From assembly GCF_000816145.1 (NCBI RefSeq), contig NZ_CP007141.1, positions 1,116,001 through 1,180,000 of the forward strand: a stretch of DNA of 64,000 nt. Reading direction: 5' to 3'. Positions within the stretch are counted from its first letter, which is position 1; the number at the start of each line of letters is the position of its first letter. Shown here in pieces: positions 27,264-36,063 of this stretch. The position numbers were made by a program, and so were the translations under genes. Source of the DNA: Pseudothermotoga hypogea DSM 11164 = NBRC 106472 (GTDB lineage Bacteria; Thermotogota; Thermotogae; Thermotogales; DSM-5069). The notes under the pieces were generated by a model. It was not told the DNA's origin, did not search any database, and was given only the letters and a program-made list of their open reading frames with translations.

Positions 27264-28144
27264 GGCAAATTCACTACCTCAATGTTCATCCTTTCGAGTA
27301 CCTCGTTGATTTTTACTGGTGCATTGTTCTTCAACACTGTGAGTCGGTCGCTCTGTTTCAGTTCGACCCTTTTTATTAGGTCCTTGCTTTGATCAAGTTT
27401 TTCTAAGAGTTTGTCAATTTTCAATTGAATTTCCGAGATATCTCTGATGCTCTTTTCATCGACGCTGCTTTGAATCTCCAAGTAAGAGTCAAGTTCACCG
27501 ATATGGTATTTCACATTTTCTTTGTAAACCACTCTCATCAGAAGGCGTGGGTTGTGTTCCATTTTTGAACGTGTGATGAGATTCTTTGTCCCGTCCCAAA
27601 TGGCCTTGAGGAGTTTTTGAAGGTCTTCCTCGGTCGCGTTTGTGATTTTTGCTGCGGTTTCGTTCGCAACACCGTAGAAAGCTATAAGTGCGTAGGGTAT
27701 CAGATACTCTTCTCTGAAACTTCTCTGTTGTGCCTGATCCTGGCTCGTGAACGCTGCCGTGCCCTGTTGGAATACCACCTTGACTGCGTGAAGTGATGTA
27801 CCTGGCCTGAACTGCACTGGACCAGTGTAGGACGTGTCGGCCTGTTTCGATATCGGAATCACTGCGCCAAACAATCTGACGTCCAGACATTTCAACGCGT
27901 CCTCTTTCTTTTCGATCTTAAGCTCTTCACGACGCTTATCAGGGCTCACCGCCTCACCAGATACCCAAATTGTCTCTCCCCATGACAACCATTCGTCCCT
28001 TATTGTTCTTTTGAGTCTGACATCAGTTACGATGCATCTTTCCGTTTCTTCGTCAATCCGTGGTTTGTTCTCGTCGAGTGGGTCTCCGTTTGGATTCGCC
28101 CATTTCACATCGTACAAGAAGAGAATTTCAGACCTATTGTTCAT
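27260..28144 (-). CDS. cas7: Cascade backbone subunit Cas7 (Csh2)
   Basis: Forms the helical backbone that holds the crRNA spacer. The 294-aa protein begins MNNRSEILFLYDVKWANPNG, and the PNGDP element with DENKPRIDEETERCIVTDVR is the hallmark of the Csh2/Cst2-type Cas7 family. ATG 28144 is the start, with GAGGTGGAG upstream; a longer open frame would begin inside cas8b. The gene overlaps the cas8b stop by 11 bp and cas5 by 4 bp. Confidence 0.95.
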   Translation of the reverse strand: MNNRSEILFLYDVKWANPNGDPLDENKPRIDEETERCIVTDVRLKRTIRDEWLSWGETIWVSGEAVSPDKRREELKIEKKEDALKCLDVRLFGAVIPISKQADTSYTGPVQFRPGTSLHAVKVVFQQGTAAFTSQDQAQQRSFREEYLIPYALIAFYGVANETAAKITNATEEDLQKLLKAIWDGTKNLITRSKMEHNPRLLMRVVYKENVKYHIGELDSYLEIQSSVDEKSIRDISEIQLKIDKLLEKLDQSKDLIKRVELKQSDRLTVLKNNAPVKINEVLERMNIEVVNLP

Positions 28145-28541
28145 TCTGCTCCACCTCCTCGACTTCGATCTTGAAAGGTTCCTTGTTCGAGTAAGCCAAC
28201 CCAAGGGTGAAAACGAAGTTCAGTTCATCGATCGTGATGTTTTTTTCTCCAGCCGACAAGTAGTACTCCGCCGCAACCTTCATGATAAGATCAGTCCTTT
28301 GCCCGTAACTTTTGTACTGCTCAAGCTTGTTTCGGATTTCTGGCAGAAGACCTTGAACATCCCGCATGTTCATCTTCAGTCCCTTAAGTTTGTTGAAGAA
28401 CGGTGCTGCTTGTCTTTTCGCGTACTGAACCGCTAAGACTTTCCCTGCGAGCACCCCTGTCAAGAAAACTGCCTTTTTCCAAGGTTCATTGAAAAATTCC
28501 GGGTACCTTTGGAAGAACTCGCTCACTTCGCTACTAACCAC
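28134..28541 (-). CDS. cas11b: Internal in-frame small subunit Cas11b within cas8b
   Basis: Inside cas8b, AAAGGAGGGT (complement of 28548-28557) is followed after 8 nt by GTG at 28541-28539, in frame at codon 446. Translation from there gives a 135-aa helical protein (starting VVSSEVSEFFQRYPEF) that ends with the cas8b stop. Independent translation of a small subunit from within cas8 is established for several type I systems, including I-B. Here the ribosome site is as strong as those of the true genes around it. The product itself is inferred. Confidence 0.75.
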   Translation of the reverse strand: MVSSEVSEFFQRYPEFFNEPWKKAVFLTGVLAGKVLAVQYAKRQAAPFFNKLKGLKMNMRDVQGLLPEIRNKLEQYKSYGQRTDLIMKVAAEYYLSAGEKNITIDELNFVFTLGLAYSNKEPFKIEVEEVEQNEQ

Positions 28542-29876
28542 TGATTCACCCTCCTTTCTCAGATGGAAAACCTCTATTTGGCTTAGAAACAAAACAGCTG
28601 CAAAGCTCAGATAAGTCAGCGTACGCCAGTGAAAATTCCTTGTCTGCTTTGAATCTATTTCTTGTACAGCCTTTCTGATTTTTCGCATACAGTACCACAG
28701 GAATCTTTGCAGGTTGTAACTCTCACCGTGAAAGATCGATCTAATTAACTGAAGGTAATCTTTTCTCGCTTCACTCTTTGATGTTGGTTTCTCGTACAAG
28801 TCCCACAACAAGCCGAGAGTCGGTTCAGGCACATTTTCAACAGCAATCCTCTTCGCAGCTTCTTTTCTTTCGGTGACCAGTTTTCTAAGTCTTGTGGGAG
28901 AGACCTCTGTCAGATGCAACTCTATTCTCTGCTGGTTCTTGTTTATTTCCATGAAGAGAAAGTCATAATGAACGAATGGATCTTCGTCGGCAAGAGCTTC
29001 TTCGATTTCTTCCTCATTCCTGGCGAAGTCTTTCAATGTCTTGGAGTTTTCCTTCACTCTTTCTATCACGCGACTCAGAATCGAGTCGTTTTTGTGCATC
29101 AATGAAGGTATCAACCAGATGGTCCTCCCAAGAAAGTTGAACGTGAGGTCTCTGGTCACGATGTTTGCCCCGTTCTGCAGATCTGTTTTACATTCCTCGC
29201 AGATCGGCAGGACTTTTACAGCCCCCTCGATCTTCAAGCTTGGGGAGAATCCTGGTTTATCGAACGTTGCGAATTTGAAGACTTCGTTGACAGTCGCGGA
29301 AACAAGTCTGGATTTGCCACAAAAATGGCACGTACCTTGAACCCCTGTGCTCGTTGCCTTCTCGAGCGCCCTTTTTATGAAGACCTCCTTGAAGGGTTCG
29401 TATTCGGCAGGCATCATTTCCTGACCATTTTTTATCAAGATTATGGTCAAGTAAGTGCCTTTTTCTTCCATAGTCATGAGTTGTTTTTCTAAGTCTTCGA
29501 CTATCTGCAAATGATTCTTTTCAAAAAGCTTGACAAAATCTCTCAAGACCTCCTCGTCCTCGAAGAACCTTCTGAACTTTCGCAAGGCTTTCTCAATGGC
29601 TTCTTTTATTTTTTCCAGACTCTTGCCGCTCACGGTCAAGTTCACTGTAGGTGATTTCCCTGACACTTGTCCCAGCTGGTCGGTGTAAAGCAACAGATGT
29701 GCTTGGTCTGGTCCTGGTGTCTCGAGCGCCACAACACCTTTGTACTCTAACGGTTCTAAGCTGACGAGTAAAGCCAATCCCTTGTCCTGCTTCACTGCCT
29801 TTGTAAAGTTTCGATAATACTCTGACTGCCTCATCAAACGTCCAATCTCAATAACCTTTGTCAACACATGTTTCAC
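28134..29876 (-). CDS. cas8b: Cascade large subunit Cas8b (Csh1)
   Basis: Large subunit that recognises the PAM and recruits Cas3. The 580-aa protein is of the TM1802/Csh1 type with a zinc-finger pair CHFCGK (Cys183, Cys186) and CEEC (Cys226, Cys229). The C-terminal 135 residues are helical, like the Cas11 small subunit, and an internal start precedes them. It lies 6 nt after cas2 and overlaps cas7. Confidence 0.93.
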   Translation of the reverse strand: MKHVLTKVIEIGRLMRQSEYYRNFTKAVKQDKGLALLVSLEPLEYKGVVALETPGPDQAHLLLYTDQLGQVSGKSPTVNLTVSGKSLEKIKEAIEKALRKFRRFFEDEEVLRDFVKLFEKNHLQIVEDLEKQLMTMEEKGTYLTIILIKNGQEMMPAEYEPFKEVFIKRALEKATSTGVQGTCHFCGKSRLVSATVNEVFKFATFDKPGFSPSLKIEGAVKVLPICEECKTDLQNGANIVTRDLTFNFLGRTIWLIPSLMHKNDSILSRVIERVKENSKTLKDFARNEEEIEEALADEDPFVHYDFLFMEINKNQQRIELHLTEVSPTRLRKLVTERKEAAKRIAVENVPEPTLGLLWDLYEKPTSKSEARKDYLQLIRSIFHGESYNLQRFLWYCMRKIRKAVQEIDSKQTRNFHWRTLTYLSFAAVLFLSQIEVFHLRKEGESVVSSEVSEFFQRYPEFFNEPWKKAVFLTGVLAGKVLAVQYAKRQAAPFFNKLKGLKMNMRDVQGLLPEIRNKLEQYKSYGQRTDLIMKVAAEYYLSAGEKNITIDELNFVFTLGLAYSNKEPFKIEVEEVEQNEQ

Positions 29877-29882
29877 CCCCTA

Positions 29883-30146
29883 TCAGTACATGAAGCTGGT
29901 TGAGCCCTTTTCTTGACCAAGTACTTCGACTGTGACCAGAGTCTTGTCACTAATGATGTAGAATCTGACAGAATCTCTCGATCTTTCAATGTTTTCCTGA
30001 AGCTCTAATTTCAGTTTCTCGAATTTAGCTTGTGTTATCTCTCCTTCAAAAACGGAGTTTTGAACCCAGTTCAGATATTTTCTACATACTTTTAAGATCT
30101 TTCCGACGCGTTCCTGCTCGATGTCGTACGTGACTATCACGTACAT
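29883..30146 (-). CDS. cas2: CRISPR adaptation protein Cas2
   Basis: Small ferredoxin-fold protein that bridges two Cas1 dimers in the spacer-integration complex. The 87-aa product starts MYVIVTYDIEQERVGKILK with the conserved Asp in YDI, and ends in the usual beta strands (RFYIISDKTLVTVEVLG). ATG 30146 with GGGGAT upstream is preferred over a start nine codons earlier. It sits between cas1 and cas8b; 73 bp without a gene separate it from cas1. Confidence 0.96.
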   Translation of the reverse strand: MYVIVTYDIEQERVGKILKVCRKYLNWVQNSVFEGEITQAKFEKLKLELQENIERSRDSVRFYIISDKTLVTVEVLGQEKGSTSFMY

Positions 30147-30219
30147 GGTTATCCCCAATAGTTGTGTCCACACTTAACTGACGGATCAATCTTAGGATTT
30201 TCGACACCCAACTCTCTGC

Positions 30220-31203
30220 TCACCCGAGATATGGCTCGTATTCCTCATCTTCCAAGATGTGTTTTTCGATTTTGTAGGCTTCCATCCTGATCAGTGAACG
30301 ATAAGAAACCTGTCTCTTCAGCTTTGCATGGTGGATGGTGTCTTGAAGTCTTTCTTCAAACGTCTGAACCAAGAGTTTTTTCGCACTCTCTTTCATGGAT
30401 ATGCCGCCGGCTATTTGATGGAAATCTGTTGGTTTGATCTGCTTTCTGTTGACGAGTGTGAGTATCATTCTGTCCACGAGAACAGGTTTGAAGATCTCAG
30501 CTATGTCGAGATTCAAGGTGAATCTTCTGTTGTTGGTACTGTGCAAATAGCCGATCCTTGGGTCCAAGTGAGTCCTGTATATCTGTGACAAGACCGTGGT
30601 GTAGAGTAAGCTGTTCGCGAAGCTCATGAGTGCATTCAGCTCGTTCTCTGGTGGTCTCTTGGTTCGAGAGCCAAATTGAAAATGCTCTGATTTTATCATT
30701 CGGTCAAAACAACTGTAGTAGATCTCGCGTGCGTTACCTTCGAGAGCCATCAACTGATTCACTTCTGAGCACAGAATCAGATTTTCAACGTGATTTCTTA
30801 TACTTTGAATTCTTTCAGCAAACTGATCGTCATCGTTGTACTTCTTCAAGGTGTTGATGATGTTACACAGTGCGCCTTTGACGAACATCCTTGCGAGCAA
30901 AAGTCGCTTCTCGCTGTTAAGGTAGTGTTCGGCCTGTTTGAGTATCACAAGGCCTGAGTTGAGAAATTCCCTTGGATAATAGCTTCCAACGTAGTAGCCG
31001 AAATGATTGAAAAAGTGAACTATTATCTGTTTCTCGGTCAAAAACTCCAGCAGTCTTTTGTTCAAATCGACTTCGGAAAAGATGTTAATCTCTGAAACGT
31101 TTTCTACTGGTATATGTCTTTTTCCATCCTTGGTTTCAAGTAAGATGGTGTTTTCCTTGCGCTTCAGAATACCATCTGAAAAAATGTATATCGGTTCTGC
31201 CAT
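30220..31203 (-). CDS. cas1: CRISPR integrase Cas1
   Basis: Metal-dependent integrase that inserts new spacers next to the leader. The 327-aa protein has the catalytic Glu in LEGNAREIYY (about 155-164), the His in GYLHSTNNRRFTLNLDIAEI (about 220) and the Asp/Glu in that same stretch, as in the Cas1b subtype of type I-B. It follows cas4 by 9 nt and precedes cas2. Confidence 0.97.
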   Translation of the reverse strand: MAEPIYIFSDGILKRKENTILLETKDGKRHIPVENVSEINIFSEVDLNKRLLEFLTEKQIIVHFFNHFGYYVGSYYPREFLNSGLVILKQAEHYLNSEKRLLLARMFVKGALCNIINTLKKYNDDDQFAERIQSIRNHVENLILCSEVNQLMALEGNAREIYYSCFDRMIKSEHFQFGSRTKRPPENELNALMSFANSLLYTTVLSQIYRTHLDPRIGYLHSTNNRRFTLNLDIAEIFKPVLVDRMILTLVNRKQIKPTDFHQIAGGISMKESAKKLLVQTFEERLQDTIHHAKLKRQVSYRSLIRMEAYKIEKHILEDEEYEPYLG

Positions 31204-31212
31204 AGGATCACC

Positions 31213-31713
31213 TCAAGACCAGCAGAATTCTTGATAACCGCACTTGGAACAAAAGGATGACCGTCTCCGCTGAGGGGGTTTCGGTAAAGAAATTATCTCT
31301 TCTGCCTTCTTGATAGCTTCATTCAGTTCCGTTGACGATTGCTCATCAAGTACGACTGTTATTTGCTTTTTCTCCTTGGGGATGAGTATCTTCCCGACAG
31401 CCTGGACCCCTCTCTTTTTAATTTCCGACAGATAGTAGAGCAGCTGGACTCGAGCACCCTTAAGGAACTTTGAGGATTTTTTGATCTCACCGACCACAAC
31501 CATTTCCCCTTGCTCATAGATCATGTCGATCTTGATGCCCGGCAGGGATATTTCTCTGATTCGATTGTTCTTGTAACTCTCTGTGTGTATCAGTCTTCCT
31601 ATTTCTATGAAAGGGTTGTACTGGTCTGGTTCTATCTGGTGAGCTATCAACCACGCTTCTCTCTCACACACAGTTGAACTCAGCAAAACTGTGCCCGTGA
31701 TCGTGTGGTTCAC
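31213..31713 (-). CDS. cas4: CRISPR adaptation exonuclease Cas4
   Basis: RecB-like nuclease with an Fe-S cluster that trims prespacers and fixes PAM-side orientation. The 166-aa protein has an N-terminal Cys (TVCEREAW, residue 16), nuclease residues in GIKIDMIYE and VVVGEIKKSSK, QLLYYL, and the three C-terminal cysteines in SFCSKCGYQEFC. GTG 31713 overlaps the cas6 stop (GTGA). The Cas4-Cas1-Cas2 order is typical of I-B. Confidence 0.95.
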   Translation of the reverse strand: MNHTITGTVLLSSTVCEREAWLIAHQIEPDQYNPFIEIGRLIHTESYKNNRIREISLPGIKIDMIYEQGEMVVVGEIKKSSKFLKGARVQLLYYLSEIKKRGVQAVGKILIPKEKKQITVVLDEQSSTELNEAIKKAEEIISLPKPPQRRRSSFCSKCGYQEFCWS

Positions 31714-32492
31714 CCCCGATTGATTTCAAAAATTTTCTTGAGCGGTACTTCAGAAACCATAGGTGCTACCATTCCGAATCCAAGGCTGTTTCTTTCGCCG
31801 AACCCTACTTCGTAACCAAGCTTTATCAATCTACTATCACCCCTCACCTTGAATGGAAAGACTGCGCCCTTTATCTTTATGCCTCGTATATCTATGAGCT
31901 TTGTGATCCTGTTACGTCTTTTTATGTAATCCCAGTCAGGTTCTATCGTGATCGAAGCATCGATCGCTTCTCCGTAAAAGGCCTCATATTTCTTGATCAA
32001 ATTCTTATTGAGCACTTGTTCAAACTGCTCATCGCTTGGCAAAAGGTATTTGTGATACAATTTGCCGTTTCGTTCAATGGGAACACTCACCACGAGCGGG
32101 GAGAGCATGAAGAATTCTGCGTACCCTTCGAAGCTTGGCTCCTGCAAAAGATTGATCTGTTCGATCGGAAAAACTGTGCCCTCAATTTCTATCTGTGGAA
32201 CTTGTATGAGAGACGAGAAGAAGTTCGTGATGAACTCCTCACTCACCGACGATATGTACCATCTCCCCATCGCAGGCCATATCAAGAGTGAATCAAATCT
32301 CACGGCCGACCTTTCAAAAAACAGTTGTGAGAACGTGAAAAGCTTGAATCCTTTATATCCCTTCTCGTGTAAGAAAGATTCGAAATCACGATCAACATGC
32401 ATCAACCTTTTGTAGACAAAGGAACAAAGCTGGTAATGATAGTTTATGGGAATGGAACAGGTGTAAGTCCTGAACACGATTTCTAACCTCAC
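31710..32492 (-). CDS. cas6: CRISPR pre-crRNA endoribonuclease Cas6
   Basis: Cleaves the repeat to release crRNAs with an 8-nt 5' handle. The 260-aa RAMP protein has the C-terminal glycine-rich loop GYEVGFGERNSLGFGMV and an N-terminal VRLEIVFRTYTCSIPINYHY region in which a His could be catalytic. GTG 32492 with GGGGGG 6 nt upstream is preferred over a TTG six codons earlier. It is the first gene of the operon. Confidence 0.92.
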   Translation of the reverse strand: MRLEIVFRTYTCSIPINYHYQLCSFVYKRLMHVDRDFESFLHEKGYKGFKLFTFSQLFFERSAVRFDSLLIWPAMGRWYISSVSEEFITNFFSSLIQVPQIEIEGTVFPIEQINLLQEPSFEGYAEFFMLSPLVVSVPIERNGKLYHKYLLPSDEQFEQVLNKNLIKKYEAFYGEAIDASITIEPDWDYIKRRNRITKLIDIRGIKIKGAVFPFKVRGDSRLIKLGYEVGFGERNSLGFGMVAPMVSEVPLKKIFEINRG

Positions 32493-32850
32493 GTCAGGCC
32501 CCCCATTCAAAACTTTACAGGATACATTCAGACATAAATTTCACCTGAACTATTTCCTTCGTTATAATAACATACGAGGCTTATCATGAGTCGCGGTTGA
32601 GTGTGATCGTAGTGAACGCACCAGATCAAGGTCATGACTGATCGTTTCGTTCATAAACTTACCCGTGAACGTGTAAAAATGGGTTGAACATGCTTAAAGG
32701 GTTGGTAATCTGAGCAAATGATACAATTAGAAAACGGTTTGGAGTGTTGTTGCTTTTCTTTGCTAAAGTGTGATGGTCAGCCCAAGACTGCGTTTTGTTT
32801 TTGTCGGACGTTCTTCACGAACATTTGAAACGAGTGAAGGAGTGTTGCGT
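32493..32850. promoter_or_regulatory. Divergent intergenic region, cas operon and GGDEF gene
   Basis: 358 bp without a gene between leftward cas6 and the rightward GGDEF gene. Rightward, TTTCAC (32539-32544), 18 bp, TATAAT (32563-32568) could be a promoter with a long leader; a TACAAT at 32722-32727 is another possible -10. Leftward, the same AT-rich block at 32561-32570 reads TTATTATAAC and may serve the cas operon. No clear operator or structured RNA is seen. Confidence 0.4.
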
Positions 32851-33909
32851 GTGTCAAAGTTTGAAACCTGCGTGGAGATACTCCAGTACTTAGGTGAGAT
32901 CGCTTCGAAACTTCTGAGTGGGCAAACCGAAAATGTCTATCAAGATGTCTTGGAAAAGGCCATGAAGATCGTGCCTGGAGCTCAGGCTGGATCGATTCTT
33001 GTGAGAGAGAATGATCGATTCGTGTACGTCGCGGCGGTGGGGTATGAACTTGAGGAGCTTCAGAAAGTGAGCTTCACCGTCGAAGAGGAGGAAGAATGGG
33101 TTGGTAGGGATAGAAGCTACGCAATAGTCTTAAGGGAAGACATAGAGAGATTCGATGAAGCCTTACTCAAATCTGATAAACGTGTAGGTATTTTGGCAAA
33201 TTTCGGTGGAATAAAAAAGATCAAAGCAACATTGATCATACCTGTGAGAATCAAAAACGAGCTCGCGTTGGTGCTGAACCTTGACAACTTTGAAAGGAGC
33301 GATGCTTTCAACGAGGATTCGATCGTCCTGGCCAAGGTCTTGGCTAACGTGCTCGGAATCATCTTCAACAGGCTCGAGCTCGAAAATCAACTCAGAGTGA
33401 AGAACCAGTTGTTAGAGTACATGTCGTACCACGATACTCTCACCAATCTTCCAAACAGAAGGTTGCTTGAGGAGTTCGCCGAAAAGATGCTCAAGCTGGC
33501 TAAGAGAGAGAACAAACCTTTGAGCATCCTTTTCATGGACCTTGACAAGTTCAAACCGATCAACGATACGTATGGGCACCAGGTGGGAGACGAAGTTATG
33601 AAATTGGTTGCGGCCAGACTCGAAAGGTTCACGAGATCCAACGATATGGTCTCACGGTTCGGTGGAGATGAATTCGTGATCTCAGCGTACGATTGTTCGA
33701 AGCAAGATGCAAAAGCATTTGCCGAGAGGCTCATCAAAGCGATGGAAGAACCGATGAAAATCGATCAATTAACGCTTCAACTGAGCGCTTCTGTAGGTAT
33801 CGCGACGTTTCCGGAAGATGGCGATGAACTGACCAAGTTGATTCGTGTTGCAGACGAAAGGCTCTACATGGCGAAGAAGAGTGGATCGAAGATCGTCACA
33901 CAAGGCTAA
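32851..33909 (+). CDS. GAF-GGDEF diguanylate cyclase
   Basis: Probable c-di-GMP synthase, 352 aa. An N-terminal GAF-like sensory domain (about residues 10-170) leads through a short helix to a GGDEF domain with the intact active-site motif FGGDEF and, five residues earlier, RSND, a product-inhibition I-site of the R-x-x-D type. No transmembrane segment is seen, so the enzyme is cytoplasmic. GTG 32851 has AAGGAG at 8 nt; the open frame extends 27 codons further but without a ribosome site. The gene ends 1 bp from the convergent flippase gene. Confidence 0.87.
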   Translation: MSKFETCVEILQYLGEIASKLLSGQTENVYQDVLEKAMKIVPGAQAGSILVRENDRFVYVAAVGYELEELQKVSFTVEEEEEWVGRDRSYAIVLREDIERFDEALLKSDKRVGILANFGGIKKIKATLIIPVRIKNELALVLNLDNFERSDAFNEDSIVLAKVLANVLGIIFNRLELENQLRVKNQLLEYMSYHDTLTNLPNRRLLEEFAEKMLKLAKRENKPLSILFMDLDKFKPINDTYGHQVGDEVMKLVAARLERFTRSNDMVSRFGGDEFVISAYDCSKQDAKAFAERLIKAMEEPMKIDQLTLQLSASVGIATFPEDGDELTKLIRVADERLYMAKKSGSKIVTQG

Positions 33910-33910
33910 A

Positions 33911-34930
33911 CTAAGACTTCTTATTTTTCATCCACCCCAGCTCGTGCGCCGTGGTCAAACCACCAACGATGATGTTCAAATAGTACGTGAAGAAGCGCCA
34001 CACCAAAAGTGCCGCCACGGTCTTCGGACCGAACAAGAACTTGAAGAACAGCGTGTAAACCCCCTCGGACGCACCGGTTGCGCCCGGGGTGGGAACGAAA
34101 GAGGCAACCAAGAACACGACCAGTTGCGTCATGGCGACGTTGAAATACGAACTTGTGATGTTCAAAGATCTCGCCACGAAGTAGGTGACGGAGATCTTCG
34201 CCACTACCTCGAGCAGGGCCATGAGCAGGGCAAGAACACTGATCAAAGGATTCTTTGCAGACTGTGTCATGCAGTCGTGAAAAAGTCTTGTTTGTTCGAG
34301 CAACTTTTGCTGAAAGAGTTCCTTCCTCTTGACGATCCTCAAAGAGACGAAGAGTTTCGAGACCTTCGAAATCGTTTTCTCCGCCAAGGACCTGTTCAGC
34401 GTGAAAAGAAACAGTAAGAAGAGCACGAACCCGTTCAAAGCGAAGCCGAAGAACGCGAGCAAAGCAAGGTTCGAGATCCTCTTCGCAAACATCGAGTATG
34501 CTCTGAGCAGCCCAAAGACGCTCGCGCCCGTCACGACGATCTGGTAGAAAAGAAAGCGCGATACGAGCATAGCCGTGGCTTGTCCATATTCAACACCTCT
34601 TTTTCCAAGAAACGCGATCTGTGCGGGTTGTCCACCCGTGGAGAAGGGTGTTATCGCGGAGAAGAACCTTCCAACGAGCGTGTTTTTGAACAGATAGATG
34701 AGTGATACCTTGGCCTTGTACGAACGGGCGAACAGCCATACAGTCAACGTCTCGGAGAACCAGTCGAACAGAACGAGTAGCAGTATCGCAAAGATCCATT
34801 CAAAAGAGATTCTCTTCATAGCGTCGAGCGTCGCTCTCAAATCAGTGAAACCTGCGATCAGAAAAACGATGAGCAGACTCGCCAGAAGAATTAAGGTAGC
34901 CTTTGTGAGGTTACTCAACTTTTTCGCCAT
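33911..34930 (-). CDS. LPG synthase-type flippase domain membrane protein (UPF0104)
   Basis: A 339-aa integral membrane protein with about eight helices and the family signatures FFSAITPFSTGGQPAQIAFL and PTPGATGASEG seen in the transmembrane part of lysylphosphatidylglycerol synthase and in AglD/UPF0104 proteins. The catalytic soluble domain of MprF is absent, so it is likely a lipid or glycolipid translocase or an accessory to polar-lipid synthesis. It overlaps the end of the upstream glycosyltransferase gene by 16 bp, suggesting that they work on the same lipid. Confidence 0.8.
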   Translation of the reverse strand: MAKKLSNLTKATLILLASLLIVFLIAGFTDLRATLDAMKRISFEWIFAILLLVLFDWFSETLTVWLFARSYKAKVSLIYLFKNTLVGRFFSAITPFSTGGQPAQIAFLGKRGVEYGQATAMLVSRFLFYQIVVTGASVFGLLRAYSMFAKRISNLALLAFFGFALNGFVLFLLFLFTLNRSLAEKTISKVSKLFVSLRIVKRKELFQQKLLEQTRLFHDCMTQSAKNPLISVLALLMALLEVVAKISVTYFVARSLNITSSYFNVAMTQLVVFLVASFVPTPGATGASEGVYTLFFKFLFGPKTVAALLVWRFFTYYLNIIVGGLTTAHELGWMKNKKS

Positions 34931-35931
34931 TTTCTCAGCACGTCCTCATACACCGTTTTGAGTTTCCGTCCAACGACGATCAGATCCCTCTCGAGAGCAG
35001 TTTTTCTCGCTTCCTGACCAAGATCCCTCGCAAGATCTCTGTCCTCAACGAGTCTTCGTATCGCCGCTTCGAAATCTTCGTTGCTCTCTGCCTTGAGACA
35101 ATTTACACCATTTTGCAACCAACCCTCGTAGACCGGTATATCTCTCACAACGACGGCACATTCGCACGACAAAGCTTCCAGCACCGCAATCCCTTCGTTT
35201 TCCTCGTATGAGGGGAAAAAGAAAACATCGGCAGCAGAATATGCCCCCACGAGCTCTTCCTGAGGCATGAAACCAGGAAACAGGACGTTCGGAGGAGGAT
35301 TCTTCAAGAGCTTTTTGACATCTCTCGGCAAGAGGGAAGCAATAGCTTTTGAACCAATCCACACGAAGTGATACTCCTTCAATTTCCTCGCAACTTCGAC
35401 AAAGTCGTGAATTCCTTTTCTCCTGAACGGCAGTGCGACGCACAGAACGATTGGTCCTGTCAAGCTTAGCTTCTTTCTGAACTGTTTTGCCCTGTCTTCG
35501 TCCCTTCTGAAGAACTCGGTATCCACGCCGTTCGATACGACCGCTCCGGGCACTCTCACACCGTAGCCCCTCACGATCTTCTCAGTGTAAGGTGTTGGGA
35601 ACAACAAGAAGTTCGCTTTCGAGTAGATCCTGCTCAGAGAGAACCTTGCGTATCTGGAGTACACGTTGCTGAAGAGGAAACTGTTCCTTATGTCTTCAGC
35701 GGTGGTATGGACGTGCCAAATAACAGGGATGTTCCTCGATCGACAACTGCTGGCCAGAAATCTTGCCCCAGGTCCAACGGTGTTGATGTGTGCCAAATCG
35801 TACTCGTCATCTATATCGAGCGTGAAGTCAACGTTTGCTCTCTTCAACGCCTCCATTTGATGTTTCAATGCGATACCGATCCCAGACCTCGACAGAAGCC
35901 TTTTCGCTTCCGCATAGAGTAGAACTTTCAT
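34915..35931 (-). CDS. GT4-family glycosyltransferase
   Basis: A 338-aa GT-B retaining glycosyltransferase. The C-terminal nucleotide-sugar domain has FFPSYEENEGIAVLEALSC, the E-x7-E signature of GT4, and the N-terminal part has WHVHTTAEDIRNSF and an acceptor-side Rossmann fold. Its coupling to the flippase-like gene favours a glycolipid product, but no substrate can be named. ATG 35931. Confidence 0.85.
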   Translation of the reverse strand: MKVLLYAEAKRLLSRSGIGIALKHQMEALKRANVDFTLDIDDEYDLAHINTVGPGARFLASSCRSRNIPVIWHVHTTAEDIRNSFLFSNVYSRYARFSLSRIYSKANFLLFPTPYTEKIVRGYGVRVPGAVVSNGVDTEFFRRDEDRAKQFRKKLSLTGPIVLCVALPFRRKGIHDFVEVARKLKEYHFVWIGSKAIASLLPRDVKKLLKNPPPNVLFPGFMPQEELVGAYSAADVFFFPSYEENEGIAVLEALSCECAVVVRDIPVYEGWLQNGVNCLKAESNEDFEAAIRRLVEDRDLARDLGQEARKTALERDLIVVGRKLKTVYEDVLRKWRKS

Positions 35932-35943
35932 GCCTTCCTCCCC

Positions 35944-35972
35944 TTGAAATGCTCCAACACAAATGGTACAAT
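35944..35972 (+). promoter_or_regulatory. Promoter of tRNA-Val
   Basis: TTGAAA (35944-35949), 17-bp spacer, TACAAT (35967-35972), 14 bp before the mature 5' end of the tRNA. The spacing and both boxes fit a primary sigma promoter. Confidence 0.75.
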
Positions 35973-35986
35973 TTTTCTTGCGAGCT

Positions 35987-36061
35987 GGGTGCGTAGCTCA
36001 GAGGGAGAGCGCTTCCCTCACGAGGAAGAGGCCGCAGGTTCGATTCCTGCCGCACCCACCA
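35987..36061 (+). tRNA. tRNA-Val (anticodon CAC)
   Basis: A complete cloverleaf. Acceptor GGGTGCG pairs with CGCACCC, the D arm is GCTC-AGAGGGA-GAGC, the anticodon stem CTTCC/GGAAG encloses the loop CTCACGA (anticodon CAC, reading GUG), and the T arm is GCAGG-TTCGATT-CCTGC. Discriminator A is followed by an encoded CCA. It is 75 nt, ending 2 bp before the convergent recG stop. Confidence 0.97.
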
Positions 36062-36063
36062 TT

